64,000 nt of DNA, from contig JAERTE010000138.1 in assembly GCA_016845145.1 (NCBI GenBank), forward strand, positions 1-64,000, in the 5' to 3' direction. Made by a program: the position numbers and the translations under genes. This DNA comes from Rhodospirillaceae bacterium (GTDB lineage Bacteria > Pseudomonadota > Alphaproteobacteria > Rhodospirillales > Casp-alpha2). Shown here piece by piece: positions 55,754 to 64,000 of the stretch. Under the pieces are notes generated by a model, which saw nothing but the letters and a program-made list of their open reading frames with translations, searched no databases and was not told the origin of the DNA. The stretch's first letter is position 1. Each line of letters begins with the position of its first letter.

Positions 55754-56389
55754 TTACGCCTCACGTGGCCATTTGCCTGCATAGGGCGTTACCAATGCGC
55801 GCTCGACAAGTTCCAGATGGTCCTGGCCATAAAACATATCGCCATCAACGAAATAGGTAGGTGAGCCGAAGACCGAGCGCTCAATAGCCTCCGTCGTGTT
55901 CGCCTCATAAATCGCTGCCACCTCCGGAGATCCGGCGGCGGCCAGCATCGGCCCCGGCGCGAATCCGGCGTCTTCGGCAAGGCGGGCCAGAGTGTCGGCA
56001 TCCGCCAAGTCGGCATCATCACGCCAATGCGCTTGCAGCATGGCGTGTGCGAGCGCATCTATGTTGTGGCCCGCCTCAAGGGCGGCGATCAGCACGCAAT
56101 TGGGCAATGTGATGTCGTTGTCGTGGAAGGTCGGTCTGCCGTCCATTAACGGCGCGCCGCGCACCTCGCCCCAGCGCTCGATCTCGCGCCCGAAGAAATA
56201 GGCGTAGCGTTCCGGCGTGCGCCAGACTTTGACACCCGGCTCCGCCGTACAGGCGGCAATGACCCTGCGCAGGTCCATGGGTTTGTGTACGATGGCGGCA
56301 TCAGCGGCGGCGGAGATTTCCATAAAGCGTGCCGAGCCGATGTAGGCGAATGCCGAATGAGCGGCATAGAAGTATTCAATTTCAGCCAT
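55754..56389 (-). CDS. 2-hydroxychromene-2-carboxylate isomerase-like, DsbA-fold protein
   Basis: A 211-residue thioredoxin-fold protein in the glutathione-S-transferase kappa/HCCA isomerase group: IEYFYAAHSAFAYIGS at the start, with Ser in place of the DsbA cysteines; FHDNDITLPN and the cis-Pro region VFGSPTYFVDGDMFYGQDHLELVE near the end. In naphthalene degradation this enzyme rearranges hydroxychromene carboxylate with glutathione. Here it is only two bases from the MaoC-like gene, in a possible two-gene operon with no naphthalene genes nearby, so the substrate is open. Confidence 0.88.
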   Translation of the reverse strand: MAEIEYFYAAHSAFAYIGSARFMEISAAADAAIVHKPMDLRRVIAACTAEPGVKVWRTPERYAYFFGREIERWGEVRGAPLMDGRPTFHDNDITLPNCVLIAALEAGHNIDALAHAMLQAHWRDDADLADADTLARLAEDAGFAPGPMLAAAGSPEVAAIYEANTTEAIERSVFGSPTYFVDGDMFYGQDHLELVERALVTPYAGKWPREA

Positions 56390-56391
56390 GT

Positions 56392-57255
56392 TTAATCTCC
56401 GAATAGAGCCCGGCCTTGGCTGATCGCCTTGGCGCCGTCAGCGTTGATAACTTCGAACAATGCACCGCCTTCGGCAGTCGCATGTCGGACGCAAATGTCC
56501 GTACCCGGGATCACCATGCCGGTAAAGCGGCAACTGAAACGTTTCAAGCGCGCCGGCTGGTCATTCAAATGATTGGCGACGATTTCCTTGATGCCGAGCG
56601 CCAGGGTCGCGGTGCCGTGCAGGATGATGTCAGGCAGACCGGCGGCCAATGCCACGGCGCGTTCTGTGTGGATGGGGCTCCAAATGTCGGCGCATTCGGT
56701 ATAGACATGCGGCATCTCGCGCGCGATGGAGACGGCGGTCTCGGTCCAATCATCGGCGGGGGTTTGTTCGGGCCACGCGGGTGGTTCGTCTTCCACATTG
56801 TCGGCGCCATCAATTTCGATGCCCCGGTAGATAGCGCTGGAATAGCTGGTGGCCAGATGCGTGCCGTCGTCCGCCTCCAAGATCAGCCGCGTGATGGTCA
56901 TGGTGCCGGGTTTGATGCGTCTCACCGCGACTAGGCGAGCGAAGCTGCGGGTGCTCATACCTGGCCGGATCGGCACGTGAATTTGTGTATCCTGGGCAGC
57001 ATGGACGACGCGGCGGCGTTCTTCATCGGTGGCGCCGAACTCGGGTGTCTCGCGGATATCGCGCGATGCCGGCCATTCCAGCGGGATTACCATCATCGGC
57101 GGCGCATAGACGCCACCTTCGCGCGCATCATCAAAATAGACATCGGCGGTCTCTCCCAACCCCGCCGCATAGGCCAGTGACGAGCGCACAGTGACAGCTT
57201 TTTCATAAGGGCCGATCTCGGACCCTACGGCGGCGGCGCGAATGGGCATGATCAC
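56392..57255 (-). CDS. MaoC-like hot-dog dehydratase/hydratase (two hot-dog domains)
   Basis: A 287-residue protein with two hot-dog domains. The N-terminal one (about 10-130) is a FAS1-like dehydratase domain and the C-terminal one (about 175-285) has the MaoC pattern DIWSPIHTERAVALAAGLPDIILHGTATLALG, with the hydratase Asp/His pair spaced as expected. Such enzymes hydrate or dehydrate acyl-CoA intermediates. Start either GTG at 57255 or ATG at 57249, both behind GGAG. It is two bases from the isomerase gene. Substrate unknown. Confidence 0.85.
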   Translation of the reverse strand: MIMPIRAAAVGSEIGPYEKAVTVRSSLAYAAGLGETADVYFDDAREGGVYAPPMMVIPLEWPASRDIRETPEFGATDEERRRVVHAAQDTQIHVPIRPGMSTRSFARLVAVRRIKPGTMTITRLILEADDGTHLATSYSSAIYRGIEIDGADNVEDEPPAWPEQTPADDWTETAVSIAREMPHVYTECADIWSPIHTERAVALAAGLPDIILHGTATLALGIKEIVANHLNDQPARLKRFSCRFTGMVIPGTDICVRHATAEGGALFEVINADGAKAISQGRALFGD

Positions 57256-57429
57256 AGTTCTCCGACTACCTCGTTAGGCATCCGTTTTGTTCCAAATGAG
57301 GCCATGGCGCAACCGTGGAATGCCGCCATGCTATTGCATGCCGGTTGAATTCGGAGAAGATAGAGCCATGTAGATGACGGGCGGCCACGCACCATGGATG
57401 AAAAAGCGTCGGCCGGGAGAACATGAACC

Positions 57430-59811
57430 ATGAAGATGACGACAAAAATTTATGCCGGATTCGGTGGCGTGTTGCTGCTCGCCGTATTTGTGGCGATCGT
57501 AGGTATTACCAGCCTCGACGAAGCCTCGGACGGTTTCGTCAAGTATCGCACCCTGGCGCGCCAAACCAACGCCGATGGCCGTGTTCAGGCGAACATGCTG
57601 ATGACCCGGATTTTCGCCAAAAATTTTGTCATTAGCGCGACGCCTGAAAACATCGACGGCGTCAAGGAGCGCGCGACCAGAACACTTGAAATGATTGAGG
57701 AGTCGACAAGGCTTTCTAAAGACGCTGCGGCCCGGAACCTTCTGACGGATGACCTGCGAAATGACCTCAATGAATATGTGACGCAATTCGAAAAGGTCAC
57801 GGAATGGCAGGGGCAGCGTGATGTGTTGGTCAACGACCAGCTTAACGTGCTGGGCCCGCAGACGGAACGCGCGCTGACGCAAATCATGCAAAGCGCGCTC
57901 AGCGATGGCGATACAGTTGCGGCTTACCAAGCTGGCGTGACATTGCGCAGTTTGTTGCTCGGGCGGCTCTATGCCAACCGCTTCCTGATTCAGAACGACG
58001 ATGCCTCGGTCGACCGCGCCATGCGCGAGTTCAGGGACATGGAACTGAACGTCGAGCATTTGTTCGATGAATTGGAAAACCCGAAACGCCGCGCCTTGGC
58101 AAACGAGGTGAAAGAACTGCAAGCTCAATACATGGAGGCCTTCGTCCAGGTGCGCCGGGTGATCAGCAGCCGCAATACGTTGATCGTGCATCATCTCGAT
58201 CGCATCGGGCCTGCCGTCGCCAACCGCATCGAACGCTTGAAGCTGGCGATTAAGGAAGAGCAAGACCGATTGGGCCCGACCGCTCAGGCTGCGATTTTTA
58301 GAGCCGAAACCATCACGGCGATTGCGTCGATGATCGCGATCATTCTCGGCATCGTACTGGCCGGGTGGATCGGCGCCGGCATTTCTCGGCCGATCCGAGA
58401 TCTCACGCGGGCGGCGAAAGCCATGGCCGGCGGAAACCTGGACCAAAAGGTTGATACGGGGCGCAAAGACGAGGTCGGCACCTTGGCCAGGGCTTTTGTC
58501 GCCATGCGCGAAGCCATCGAGGAGAAGGTTTCTTCGCTTGAAGCCGAGATCGTCGAGCGCACCAGTGCCGAAAGACAATTGGCCGCGGCGCAACAGGAAC
58601 TGGAGGCGACAAACGAGCACCTGGAAGAAACCGTCAAAGCCCGGACCGCCGAGCTGACGGCCAAGGAGCGCCAACTGCGGGTCGCGCTGACGAATATGTC
58701 CGACGGCATTTTCACCGTTGATGAAAATCACCGATACGAAATGATCAATGATCGGTATATGGAAATGACCGGCTTGTCCGGCGATGTGATCGCACCTGGT
58801 TGCTCCGTCGAAGAAGCTATGCACGACGCGGCGGAGAAGGGGTATTACGGATCGGGCGAACCGCTGGAGCTGGCGCGCCAGCGGTTTGAAGTGATGGTCT
58901 CGGATAAATACGAAGAAGTGGAATCGACAACCTCGGCCGGCCGTATCCTGAATTACCGGAAAACACCGATGGAGGGTGGCGGCGCTATTGTGGTGGTCTC
59001 CGACGTAACAGAACGCCGCCAAGCCGAGCGCGAATTGTCGGATGCCTTCCAAAACATTTCGTCGTCGATCAATTACGCCAGCCGCATCCAGAAATCGATC
59101 TTGCCTGCCAATGATGATTTGGAACAGCGCTTTGGTGAGCACTTCGTCATCTGGGAGCCCCGCGATGTTGTCGGGGGCGATGTCTATTGGTGCCATGGCT
59201 GGGGCCAGGGGCAATTGATGCTGCTCGGGGATTGCACCGGGCATGGCGTGCCGGGCGCGTTTATGACCTTGATCTCCACCGGTGCGCTGGAACGCGCCAT
59301 GGCCGAGGTGGAAGTCGGAGATGTGTCAGCGCTGGTGCAACGCATGCATCAGCTGGTGCGCCATGCGCTTGGGCAGGACGGCGATAATGGGAATGCCAAC
59401 GATGGCCTGGAATTAGGTGCCTGTTATGCGCATCCCGGCGGCGAACAACTCACATTTGTCGGTGCCCGGTTCGAACTGTTTGTCGTCCGCGACGGTGTTA
59501 TTGAACAGGTTCGCAGCACCAAGAAAGGTATCGGTTATCCTGAGGTGCCCACCGATCAGGTTTTCGATGCGACAGTCTTAGATGTCGTGCCGGGAACGCG
59601 TTTCTACATGACAACGGACGGCGCCATCGACCAGATCAATGATGCCGAACGCCGCCGCTTCGGCAAGGCCCGGTTTAAGGATCTCTTGATGTCCGTTCAG
59701 GAGATGTCCATGTCTGTGCAAGGTGAAGAGATTCTAAAGACCATCAAGGATTACCAAGGTGGTGCGCCGCGTCTCGACGACATTGCCGTGGTCGGTTTCA
59801 ACATTGGGTGA
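57430..59811 (+). CDS. siaA: SiaA-like membrane PP2C (SpoIIE-type) phosphatase with HAMP and PAS
   Basis: A 793-residue sensor phosphatase. Residues 1-25 form the first membrane helix (IYAGFGGVLLLAVFVAIVGI). The periplasmic part (about 30-290) is a long helical bundle of the HBM type. A second helix is near 295-318, HAMP follows (about 318-372), then a PAS domain (about 415-530) and a SpoIIE/PP2C domain (about 575-793) with GGDVYW, GDCTGHGVPGAF and DGAIDQ holding the metal aspartates. In Pseudomonas the homologue SiaA dephosphorylates SiaC. It is followed 9 bp later by SiaB and SiaC homologues. Confidence 0.92.
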   Translation: MKMTTKIYAGFGGVLLLAVFVAIVGITSLDEASDGFVKYRTLARQTNADGRVQANMLMTRIFAKNFVISATPENIDGVKERATRTLEMIEESTRLSKDAAARNLLTDDLRNDLNEYVTQFEKVTEWQGQRDVLVNDQLNVLGPQTERALTQIMQSALSDGDTVAAYQAGVTLRSLLLGRLYANRFLIQNDDASVDRAMREFRDMELNVEHLFDELENPKRRALANEVKELQAQYMEAFVQVRRVISSRNTLIVHHLDRIGPAVANRIERLKLAIKEEQDRLGPTAQAAIFRAETITAIASMIAIILGIVLAGWIGAGISRPIRDLTRAAKAMAGGNLDQKVDTGRKDEVGTLARAFVAMREAIEEKVSSLEAEIVERTSAERQLAAAQQELEATNEHLEETVKARTAELTAKERQLRVALTNMSDGIFTVDENHRYEMINDRYMEMTGLSGDVIAPGCSVEEAMHDAAEKGYYGSGEPLELARQRFEVMVSDKYEEVESTTSAGRILNYRKTPMEGGGAIVVVSDVTERRQAERELSDAFQNISSSINYASRIQKSILPANDDLEQRFGEHFVIWEPRDVVGGDVYWCHGWGQGQLMLLGDCTGHGVPGAFMTLISTGALERAMAEVEVGDVSALVQRMHQLVRHALGQDGDNGNANDGLELGACYAHPGGEQLTFVGARFELFVVRDGVIEQVRSTKKGIGYPEVPTDQVFDATVLDVVPGTRFYMTTDGAIDQINDAERRRFGKARFKDLLMSVQEMSMSVQGEEILKTIKDYQGGAPRLDDIAVVGFNIG

Positions 59812-59820
59812 GGTGAAGAC

Positions 59821-60378
59821 ATGGTTGATCTGAACAAAATTCATGACATCCAAAATTCGTTGAATGCCGAGCAAATCATCTTTTGCTATGCTGGCTACAT
59901 CACCGAGGATGTTCTGCTCAGTGTCGGAAATACGATCAAGCAAAAATTGGAGGTCGTAAAGGCAGACCGCTCGGCGGCTCGGGCGATTTTTGCGATTTTC
60001 GTCGAAGAGGCGCAGAACGTCATTCGTTATTCTAAAGCGATCCTTGGTGACGAGGCTGACGAAAACTCTGATGTTCTTAGGCGCGGGTTTATTGCGGTCG
60101 GCAAAACAGATGGGCGCTATTATGTTTGTTGCGGGAACCTCATACAACGCGACGATGTGGATCGCCTAGAAGGACACCTGGAGCATATAAAATCTCTCGA
60201 TGAAGACGGTCTAAAGGCGCTGTATAAGAAATCTCTGCGCGAACCTCCGCCGGAAGGAAGCAAAGGAGCGGGCGTCGGCTTCGTTGATATTGCTCGTCGC
60301 GCGAAGGGAGGGTTCGACTATCTGTTTAAGAATATTGATGCCGAACACGCCTATTTTTATATAAGTGCATACGCTTAG
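59821..60378 (+). CDS. siaB: SiaB-like protein kinase
   Basis: A 185-residue GHKL-fold kinase of the SiaB family (DUF6272). The N-box-like EEAQNVIRYSK (near residue 60) and a glycine-rich GAGVGFVDIARRA (near 145) are visible. In Pseudomonas aeruginosa SiaB phosphorylates SiaC on a single residue and so opposes SiaA. It lies nine bases after siaA and 18 before siaC. ATG with GTGAGGTGAAG upstream. Confidence 0.9.
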   Translation: MVDLNKIHDIQNSLNAEQIIFCYAGYITEDVLLSVGNTIKQKLEVVKADRSAARAIFAIFVEEAQNVIRYSKAILGDEADENSDVLRRGFIAVGKTDGRYYVCCGNLIQRDDVDRLEGHLEHIKSLDEDGLKALYKKSLREPPPEGSKGAGVGFVDIARRAKGGFDYLFKNIDAEHAYFYISAYA

Positions 60379-60396
60379 GCGCGGGAGAAAAGCATT

Positions 60397-60783
60397 TTGG
60401 AAAATATTAACTTAAAAGCGACCGACCGCTCGCCTGAGGTCGCGTTCGATTTCTCTGCCAATAGCTTTGCGCTTCGCGGCATGGCATTTATGGAAGACGC
60501 GAGAGGGTTTTTCGAACCCTTCATGAACCCGCTTGAGCAACACATCGAGGGGCTCAGTGAGGCCGACGTGCAATTTGACTTTGCGCTGAACTATTTTAAT
60601 AGCAGCGCTGCTCGGGTTGTTTTGTCGATCTTTGATCTTCTGGAGGAGGCGGCGGAGCGCGGCAACAAGGTTACGATCCTGTGGCATCATGAAAACGACG
60701 AAGACATGGTCGAGCAGGGCGAAGAGTTTGGCGAAGACCTGGAGCACGCGACTTTCAAGATCGTCGGTAGTGACGACGATTAG
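60397..60783 (+). CDS. siaC: SiaC-like regulatory phosphoprotein (DUF1987)
   Basis: A 128-residue STAS-like protein with the DUF1987 pattern (RSPEVAFDFSANSFALRGMAFMEDARGFFEP; DFALNYFNSSAARVVLSIFDLLEEAAERG). The phospho-acceptor is expected at Ser69/Ser70 of NSS; in Pseudomonas it is Thr68. The start is TTG with GGGAGAA upstream. SiaC binds and activates the diguanylate cyclase SiaD when unphosphorylated. No siaD gene follows; the next gene converges from the other strand after 28 bp. The target here is therefore open. Confidence 0.9.
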   Translation: MENINLKATDRSPEVAFDFSANSFALRGMAFMEDARGFFEPFMNPLEQHIEGLSEADVQFDFALNYFNSSAARVVLSIFDLLEEAAERGNKVTILWHHENDEDMVEQGEEFGEDLEHATFKIVGSDDD

Positions 60784-60811
60784 ATTTCGCGGTGTCGCGC
60801 TAGCGGGTTTT

Positions 60812-62878
60812 CTATCCGCCAAGCTCAATCAGCAAACTTCCATGCTCATCAACGCGCACGGCGCAATTGGAGCCGGCGACAGTGGTCGATTCGTTCTCTT
60901 CAATGATCGCGGGGCCTGGCACTTCGAACCCAGGTGCAAGATCGACCCGGCGGTAAACGGCGTGATCGACGAAGCCGTTCATTTGCGCGCAATAGGCCGA
61001 CCGGGTTGAAACCGGAGCGGCGTTCGGATTGCCTGCAACAGTGCTACCGAATTCTCCGATGCGCGCCGGTGCGGATGCACTAAGGCGAAGGTTAATGATT
61101 TCCAGCTCCAGATCGTCATAAACGCGGCCATAGAGTTTGGTATAGGCGGCGTTGAAAGCCTTGGTGACGGCGGTCTCGAAGCTATCGCCCAGCATTTCAG
61201 GCGAAATGGCGATGTTTTCATGGTATCCCTGGCCCACATACCGCATATCGAAACTCATTTGATCGGTGATGCGTTCGGGCGCGATATCTGCGGGCATGCG
61301 GCTTCGGCATTCGGCGGCCATGGCGTCGAACGTGGCTTGCAATGCTGCCGGATCAGCACCCGTGAGGCGCATGGGCTGCGAGCGCACGGTATCGAACGAG
61401 ATTGGCGCGACGATCATGCCCAAGGCCGACGCCACGCCCGCGTGCGGCGGAATGAGCACGCGTTTGACGCCGAGGCGCCGGGCGAAATCCACGGCGTGTA
61501 CCGGCCCCGCGCCGCCAAAGGCCACCATGGTGTAGCGCGCCGGGTCTTCGCCGCGTTCGGTCACATAGACCTTGGCGGCCGATGCCATGTTTTCGTTGAC
61601 GATGCCGTGTATGCCCCACGCGGCGTCTTCAATACCAAGGTCAAGCTGATCGGCGATGCCGGCTTTGAGAGCGGCTCTTGCGGCGTTGATATCCAGCGCC
61701 ATGCCGCCACCAAGGAAATGCCCGGCATCCAGATATCCCAACACCAAGTCGGCATCCGATACCGTGGGCTCCAAGCCGCCTTGCCCGTAGCAAGCCGGGC
61801 CGGGTTGGGCGCCGGCGCTTTCAGGGCCGACCTGCATGGTGCCGACTTCGGTCGCGTGTGCGATCGAGCCGCCGCCGGCACCGATTTCCATCAAATCGAC
61901 GACCGGAATGTGGACTGGGAATCCCGAGCCGGTTTTGAAACGGTGCACATGGGCGACTTCGAACTCCGTGGTTTTGGCGACGCCGCCGTCGTTGACCAGA
62001 CACATCTTCGCCGTGGTGCCGCCCATATCGAAGGCCAGCACGTGGTCGATGCCCGCGAGGCGCGCGTAATGGGCCGCGCCGAGCGCGCCGGCAGCCGGAC
62101 CCGATTCGATGATCTGTACCGGGAATTCCCGTGCCGTGTCCGATGTCGTGGTGCCGCCACTCGATAGCATCAACAACAGCTCACTGGCCGCTCCGGCATC
62201 GGTCATGCGGCCATTCAGCCGGTTTAGGTAACTTGCCGCTGCGGGCTTGGCGTAGGCATTGATGACCGTGGTGGATGTACGCTCATATTCTTTCATTTCC
62301 GGCAATACGTCTGACGATAGCGACACAGGTATACCGGGAGCCATTTCGGAGATGATCGAACCGATGCGCTGCTCGTGCGCTGGGTTGCGGTAGGCATGCA
62401 GCAGCGAAACGGCAATGGATTCGACACCTTGTTCGGCCAAGGTTTTCACGGCGGCGCGGACGGTATCTTCGTCCAGTTCGGTGCGCGCCTGGCCATCGGC
62501 ATACAGCCGTTCGTCGATTTCCAGCCGGCTCGGTCTGGGCACCAAGGGTTCGGGGAAACTGATTTTCAGATCATAACCGTCGTAGCGTTTCTCGCGTCCG
62601 ATCTCGAGCACGTCACGCGCGCCGCGGGTGGTGATCAGGCCGGTCTTCGCTCCCTTGCGTTCGATCACAGCATTGATCACCAAGGTAGTGCCGTGAATGT
62701 GATAGACAAGATTTTGAAGCGCATCAGTGCCGAGCGCCGCAACGCCTTCAGCCACGGCCAGGGAAGGATCATTCGGTGTGGTCAGGCATTTGTGGATGCG
62801 GATCTCGCCGGTTGCATCGTCCGCCAAGGCGAAGTCCGTGAAGGTGCCGCCGATATCGCTGCCAAGGCTTTTTCCCAT
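60812..62878 (-). CDS. hyuA: Hydantoinase/oxoprolinase family, subunit A (HyuA)
   Basis: A 688-residue ATP-dependent ring-opening hydrolase subunit of the hydantoinase A/5-oxoprolinase group. The N-terminal part starts SLGSDIGGTFTDFALADDATG and has HGTTLVINAV, then DMGGTTAKMCLV and GGGSIAHAT, actin-like ATP-fold blocks. Related enzymes act on hydantoins, 5-oxoproline, or as acetone/acetophenone carboxylase parts. Its start is two bases from the HyuB stop, so the pair is coupled. Substrate unknown. Confidence 0.92.
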   Translation of the reverse strand: MGKSLGSDIGGTFTDFALADDATGEIRIHKCLTTPNDPSLAVAEGVAALGTDALQNLVYHIHGTTLVINAVIERKGAKTGLITTRGARDVLEIGREKRYDGYDLKISFPEPLVPRPSRLEIDERLYADGQARTELDEDTVRAAVKTLAEQGVESIAVSLLHAYRNPAHEQRIGSIISEMAPGIPVSLSSDVLPEMKEYERTSTTVINAYAKPAAASYLNRLNGRMTDAGAASELLLMLSSGGTTTSDTAREFPVQIIESGPAAGALGAAHYARLAGIDHVLAFDMGGTTAKMCLVNDGGVAKTTEFEVAHVHRFKTGSGFPVHIPVVDLMEIGAGGGSIAHATEVGTMQVGPESAGAQPGPACYGQGGLEPTVSDADLVLGYLDAGHFLGGGMALDINAARAALKAGIADQLDLGIEDAAWGIHGIVNENMASAAKVYVTERGEDPARYTMVAFGGAGPVHAVDFARRLGVKRVLIPPHAGVASALGMIVAPISFDTVRSQPMRLTGADPAALQATFDAMAAECRSRMPADIAPERITDQMSFDMRYVGQGYHENIAISPEMLGDSFETAVTKAFNAAYTKLYGRVYDDLELEIINLRLSASAPARIGEFGSTVAGNPNAAPVSTRSAYCAQMNGFVDHAVYRRVDLAPGFEVPGPAIIEENESTTVAGSNCAVRVDEHGSLLIELGG

Positions 62879-62880
62879 GT

Positions 62881-64000
62881 TCAGTCTCCGTCATACCCGT
62901 AGCGTTCAGCAGCGGCATCCTTGGAGACCAGACCATTCTCGATGTCGCGCTTGATGCTTTCCGGTTGGCGCTTGCCCGGATCCCCCAACCCACCGCCGCC
63001 GGGTATCTTGCACAAGAATCGGTCACCCGGCTTCAAAGAGCGCTGAATGCCGGAGTTTTGTGCGGCGTTGTTGATGTAGAGCTCACCGTTGGCGGCTTCG
63101 CCGCCGCCCAGGAACCCCGGCACCGGATAAGCCAGCCTGCCGGCACGGAAGCTGGCCAGGATATCGCCGTCGGGGCCGTGATCATCGGTCAACACCTCGA
63201 CCTCGAACAGCTGCCCGAAGCCGCCCCGGTATTCACCCGCACCGGCGGAATCAGGCCACAGCGCGCGCTGATGGATCATGATCGGTACATCGTTCTCCAG
63301 CACCTCAATTGGCGTGTTGCCGACATTCACGGGAAATGACAGGCACGATACGCCGTCGCGGTCGGGGCGAGCGCCAAGCCCGCCGTTGACGACGTTCAAA
63401 GGCGCGAAACCGCCACCGTCCTGGCGCTTGCCGAAAAAGTATTGCCCCCACATGGGTGTCGAGCCGGCTCCGGCGGTGATGCGATCCGGCACGGCCTCGG
63501 CAATTGCGGCGAATACAACCTCCGCCATGTAGTTGCCGATGGATGTGCGTGCGAAAACAGGCGCGGGAAAAGTGCAGTTCAGGATCGATCCTTCCTCGGC
63601 CTTGATGGTCAAAGGCTTCAGCGTGCCCTCGTTCATTTTGATAGGCAGTTCCAGCACCGCGTTGACGGCGAAGGTGGTGTATGAGCACGCATAGGTATAG
63701 GTGCAGTTGATGGCGGTGCGCACTTGTTCCGATGTGCCGGTGAAATCGATCTCGATATCGCTGCCTTCGATGGTCACGGTACAGACGATAGTCACTTCCT
63801 CATCATCGTCGATACCCACCGGCGAGACGCTTTTGTAGACACCGTCCGGGATTTTCTCGATCTCGGCGCGTGCCAGGGCTTCCGAGCGCGTGATCATTTC
63901 GTCGGCCACCAGTTGCAAATCATCCCAGCCGCGTTCCGCGCACATGCCCTTGAGCCGTTCCGATCCCACATGGTTGGCGGCGAACTGGGCGCGCAAATCA
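62881..64000 (-). CDS. hyuB: Hydantoinase/oxoprolinase family, subunit B (HyuB), partial
   Basis: The 3' part, about 373 residues, of the hydantoinase B subunit; the frame stays open to the window end, so the N-terminus is missing. Family sequence includes AINCTYTYACSYTTFAVNAVL, PAPVFARTSIGNYMAEVVFAAIAEAVPDRITAGAGSTPMWG, GGLGARPDRDGVSC and the end block GGGGLGDPGKR. It works with HyuA encoded directly downstream. Full length would be about 550 or more residues. Confidence 0.93.
   Translation of the reverse strand, partial: DLRAQFAANHVGSERLKGMCAERGWDDLQLVADEMITRSEALARAEIEKIPDGVYKSVSPVGIDDDEEVTIVCTVTIEGSDIEIDFTGTSEQVRTAINCTYTYACSYTTFAVNAVLELPIKMNEGTLKPLTIKAEEGSILNCTFPAPVFARTSIGNYMAEVVFAAIAEAVPDRITAGAGSTPMWGQYFFGKRQDGGGFAPLNVVNGGLGARPDRDGVSCLSFPVNVGNTPIEVLENDVPIMIHQRALWPDSAGAGEYRGGFGQLFEVEVLTDDHGPDGDILASFRAGRLAYPVPGFLGGGEAANGELYINNAAQNSGIQRSLKPGDRFLCKIPGGGGLGDPGKRQPESIKRDIENGLVSKDAAAERYGYDGD

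Noticed and set aside
57256-57429. Possible sigma-54 promoter before siaA (GG...GC pair)
   Set aside because: Spacing between the GG and GC elements is 11 rather than 10 bases, and the flanks do not match the consensus.
57331-59244. A 637-codon open frame on the minus strand opposite siaA
   Set aside because: Same artefact: siaA has clear HAMP, PAS and PP2C motifs; the antisense protein looks like composition-driven sequence.
1-64000. tRNA, rRNA, CRISPR array, phage genes, intact insertion sequence
   Set aside because: No cloverleaf-like, repeat-spacer, or transposase/integrase signals were seen in the gaps; all sizeable gaps are accounted for above.

Overview
The window reads as a chromosomal segment of a GC-rich alphaproteobacterium, probably a Rhodospirillales-type free-living (perhaps marine) heterotroph. 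This rests on gene content and style: carA, yqeY, dnaG and rpoD in a row, an RpoD with a long acidic insert, a tandem glycine riboswitch before gcvT, a TAXI-TRAP transporter, IclR/BKACE catabolic genes and hydantoinase genes. No rRNA, tRNA, CRISPR, prophage or intact insertion sequence was seen. The taxon is an inference.

Layout. 0-7.4 kb: housekeeping genes (carA; yqeY-dnaG-rpoD), followed by a membrane diguanylate cyclase that is broken by a small deletion/frameshift. 7.4-22.6 kb: an accessory catabolic region. One HAD hydrolase stands alone. Then a leftward set (SDR, amidase, TauE/SafE exporter, Crp/Fnr regulator, second HAD hydrolase) faces a rightward TAXI solute-binding protein and fused TRAP permease. 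A biotin-dependent carboxylase split into three polypeptides follows: the biotin carrier with an IclR regulator goes left, and biotin carboxylase, a pyruvate/oxaloacetate-type carboxyltransferase, a BKACE enzyme and a 3-hydroxybutyrate-dehydrogenase-like SDR go right. Two nearly identical 19-bp palindromes lie before the two leftward units and suggest a regulon of the local Crp/Fnr protein.

23-31.8 kb: LigB-type dioxygenase, an RND permease without an adaptor gene, a 10-helix membrane protein, a phospholipase-D-like protein, and an altronate-dehydratase-like gene attached to the glycine cleavage operon. 31.8-36.6 kb: gcvT-gcvH-gcvP behind a tandem glycine riboswitch with a terminator. 36.7-46 kb: a secreted lipoprotein, a peptidoglycan-binding repeat protein, thrB-rnhA, a double-receiver histidine kinase, a CoA-transferase, a membrane protein that seems frameshifted, two small genes on the opposite strand (one of 58 codons), and a LysR regulator. 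46-57 kb: peroxiredoxin, DsbD-like reductase, YqgE, a tartrate/malate dehydrogenase, a lone receiver, an isochorismatase remnant, an M16 protease, thrC, a chromene-carboxylate isomerase and a MaoC-like dehydratase. 57.4-60.8 kb: a SiaA-SiaB-SiaC phosphatase/kinase/antagonist switch without an adjacent SiaD cyclase. 60.8-64 kb: hydantoinase/oxoprolinase subunits A and B, the latter cut by the window end.

The most interesting idea is a 'carboxylate, then cleave' pathway at 16.6-22.6 kb. A methyl-ketone-type acid would be carboxylated on its methyl group to a beta-keto acid. BKACE would then convert that with acetyl-CoA to an acyl-CoA plus acetoacetate, and the SDR would reduce the acetoacetate. 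This is inference from gene families and order.
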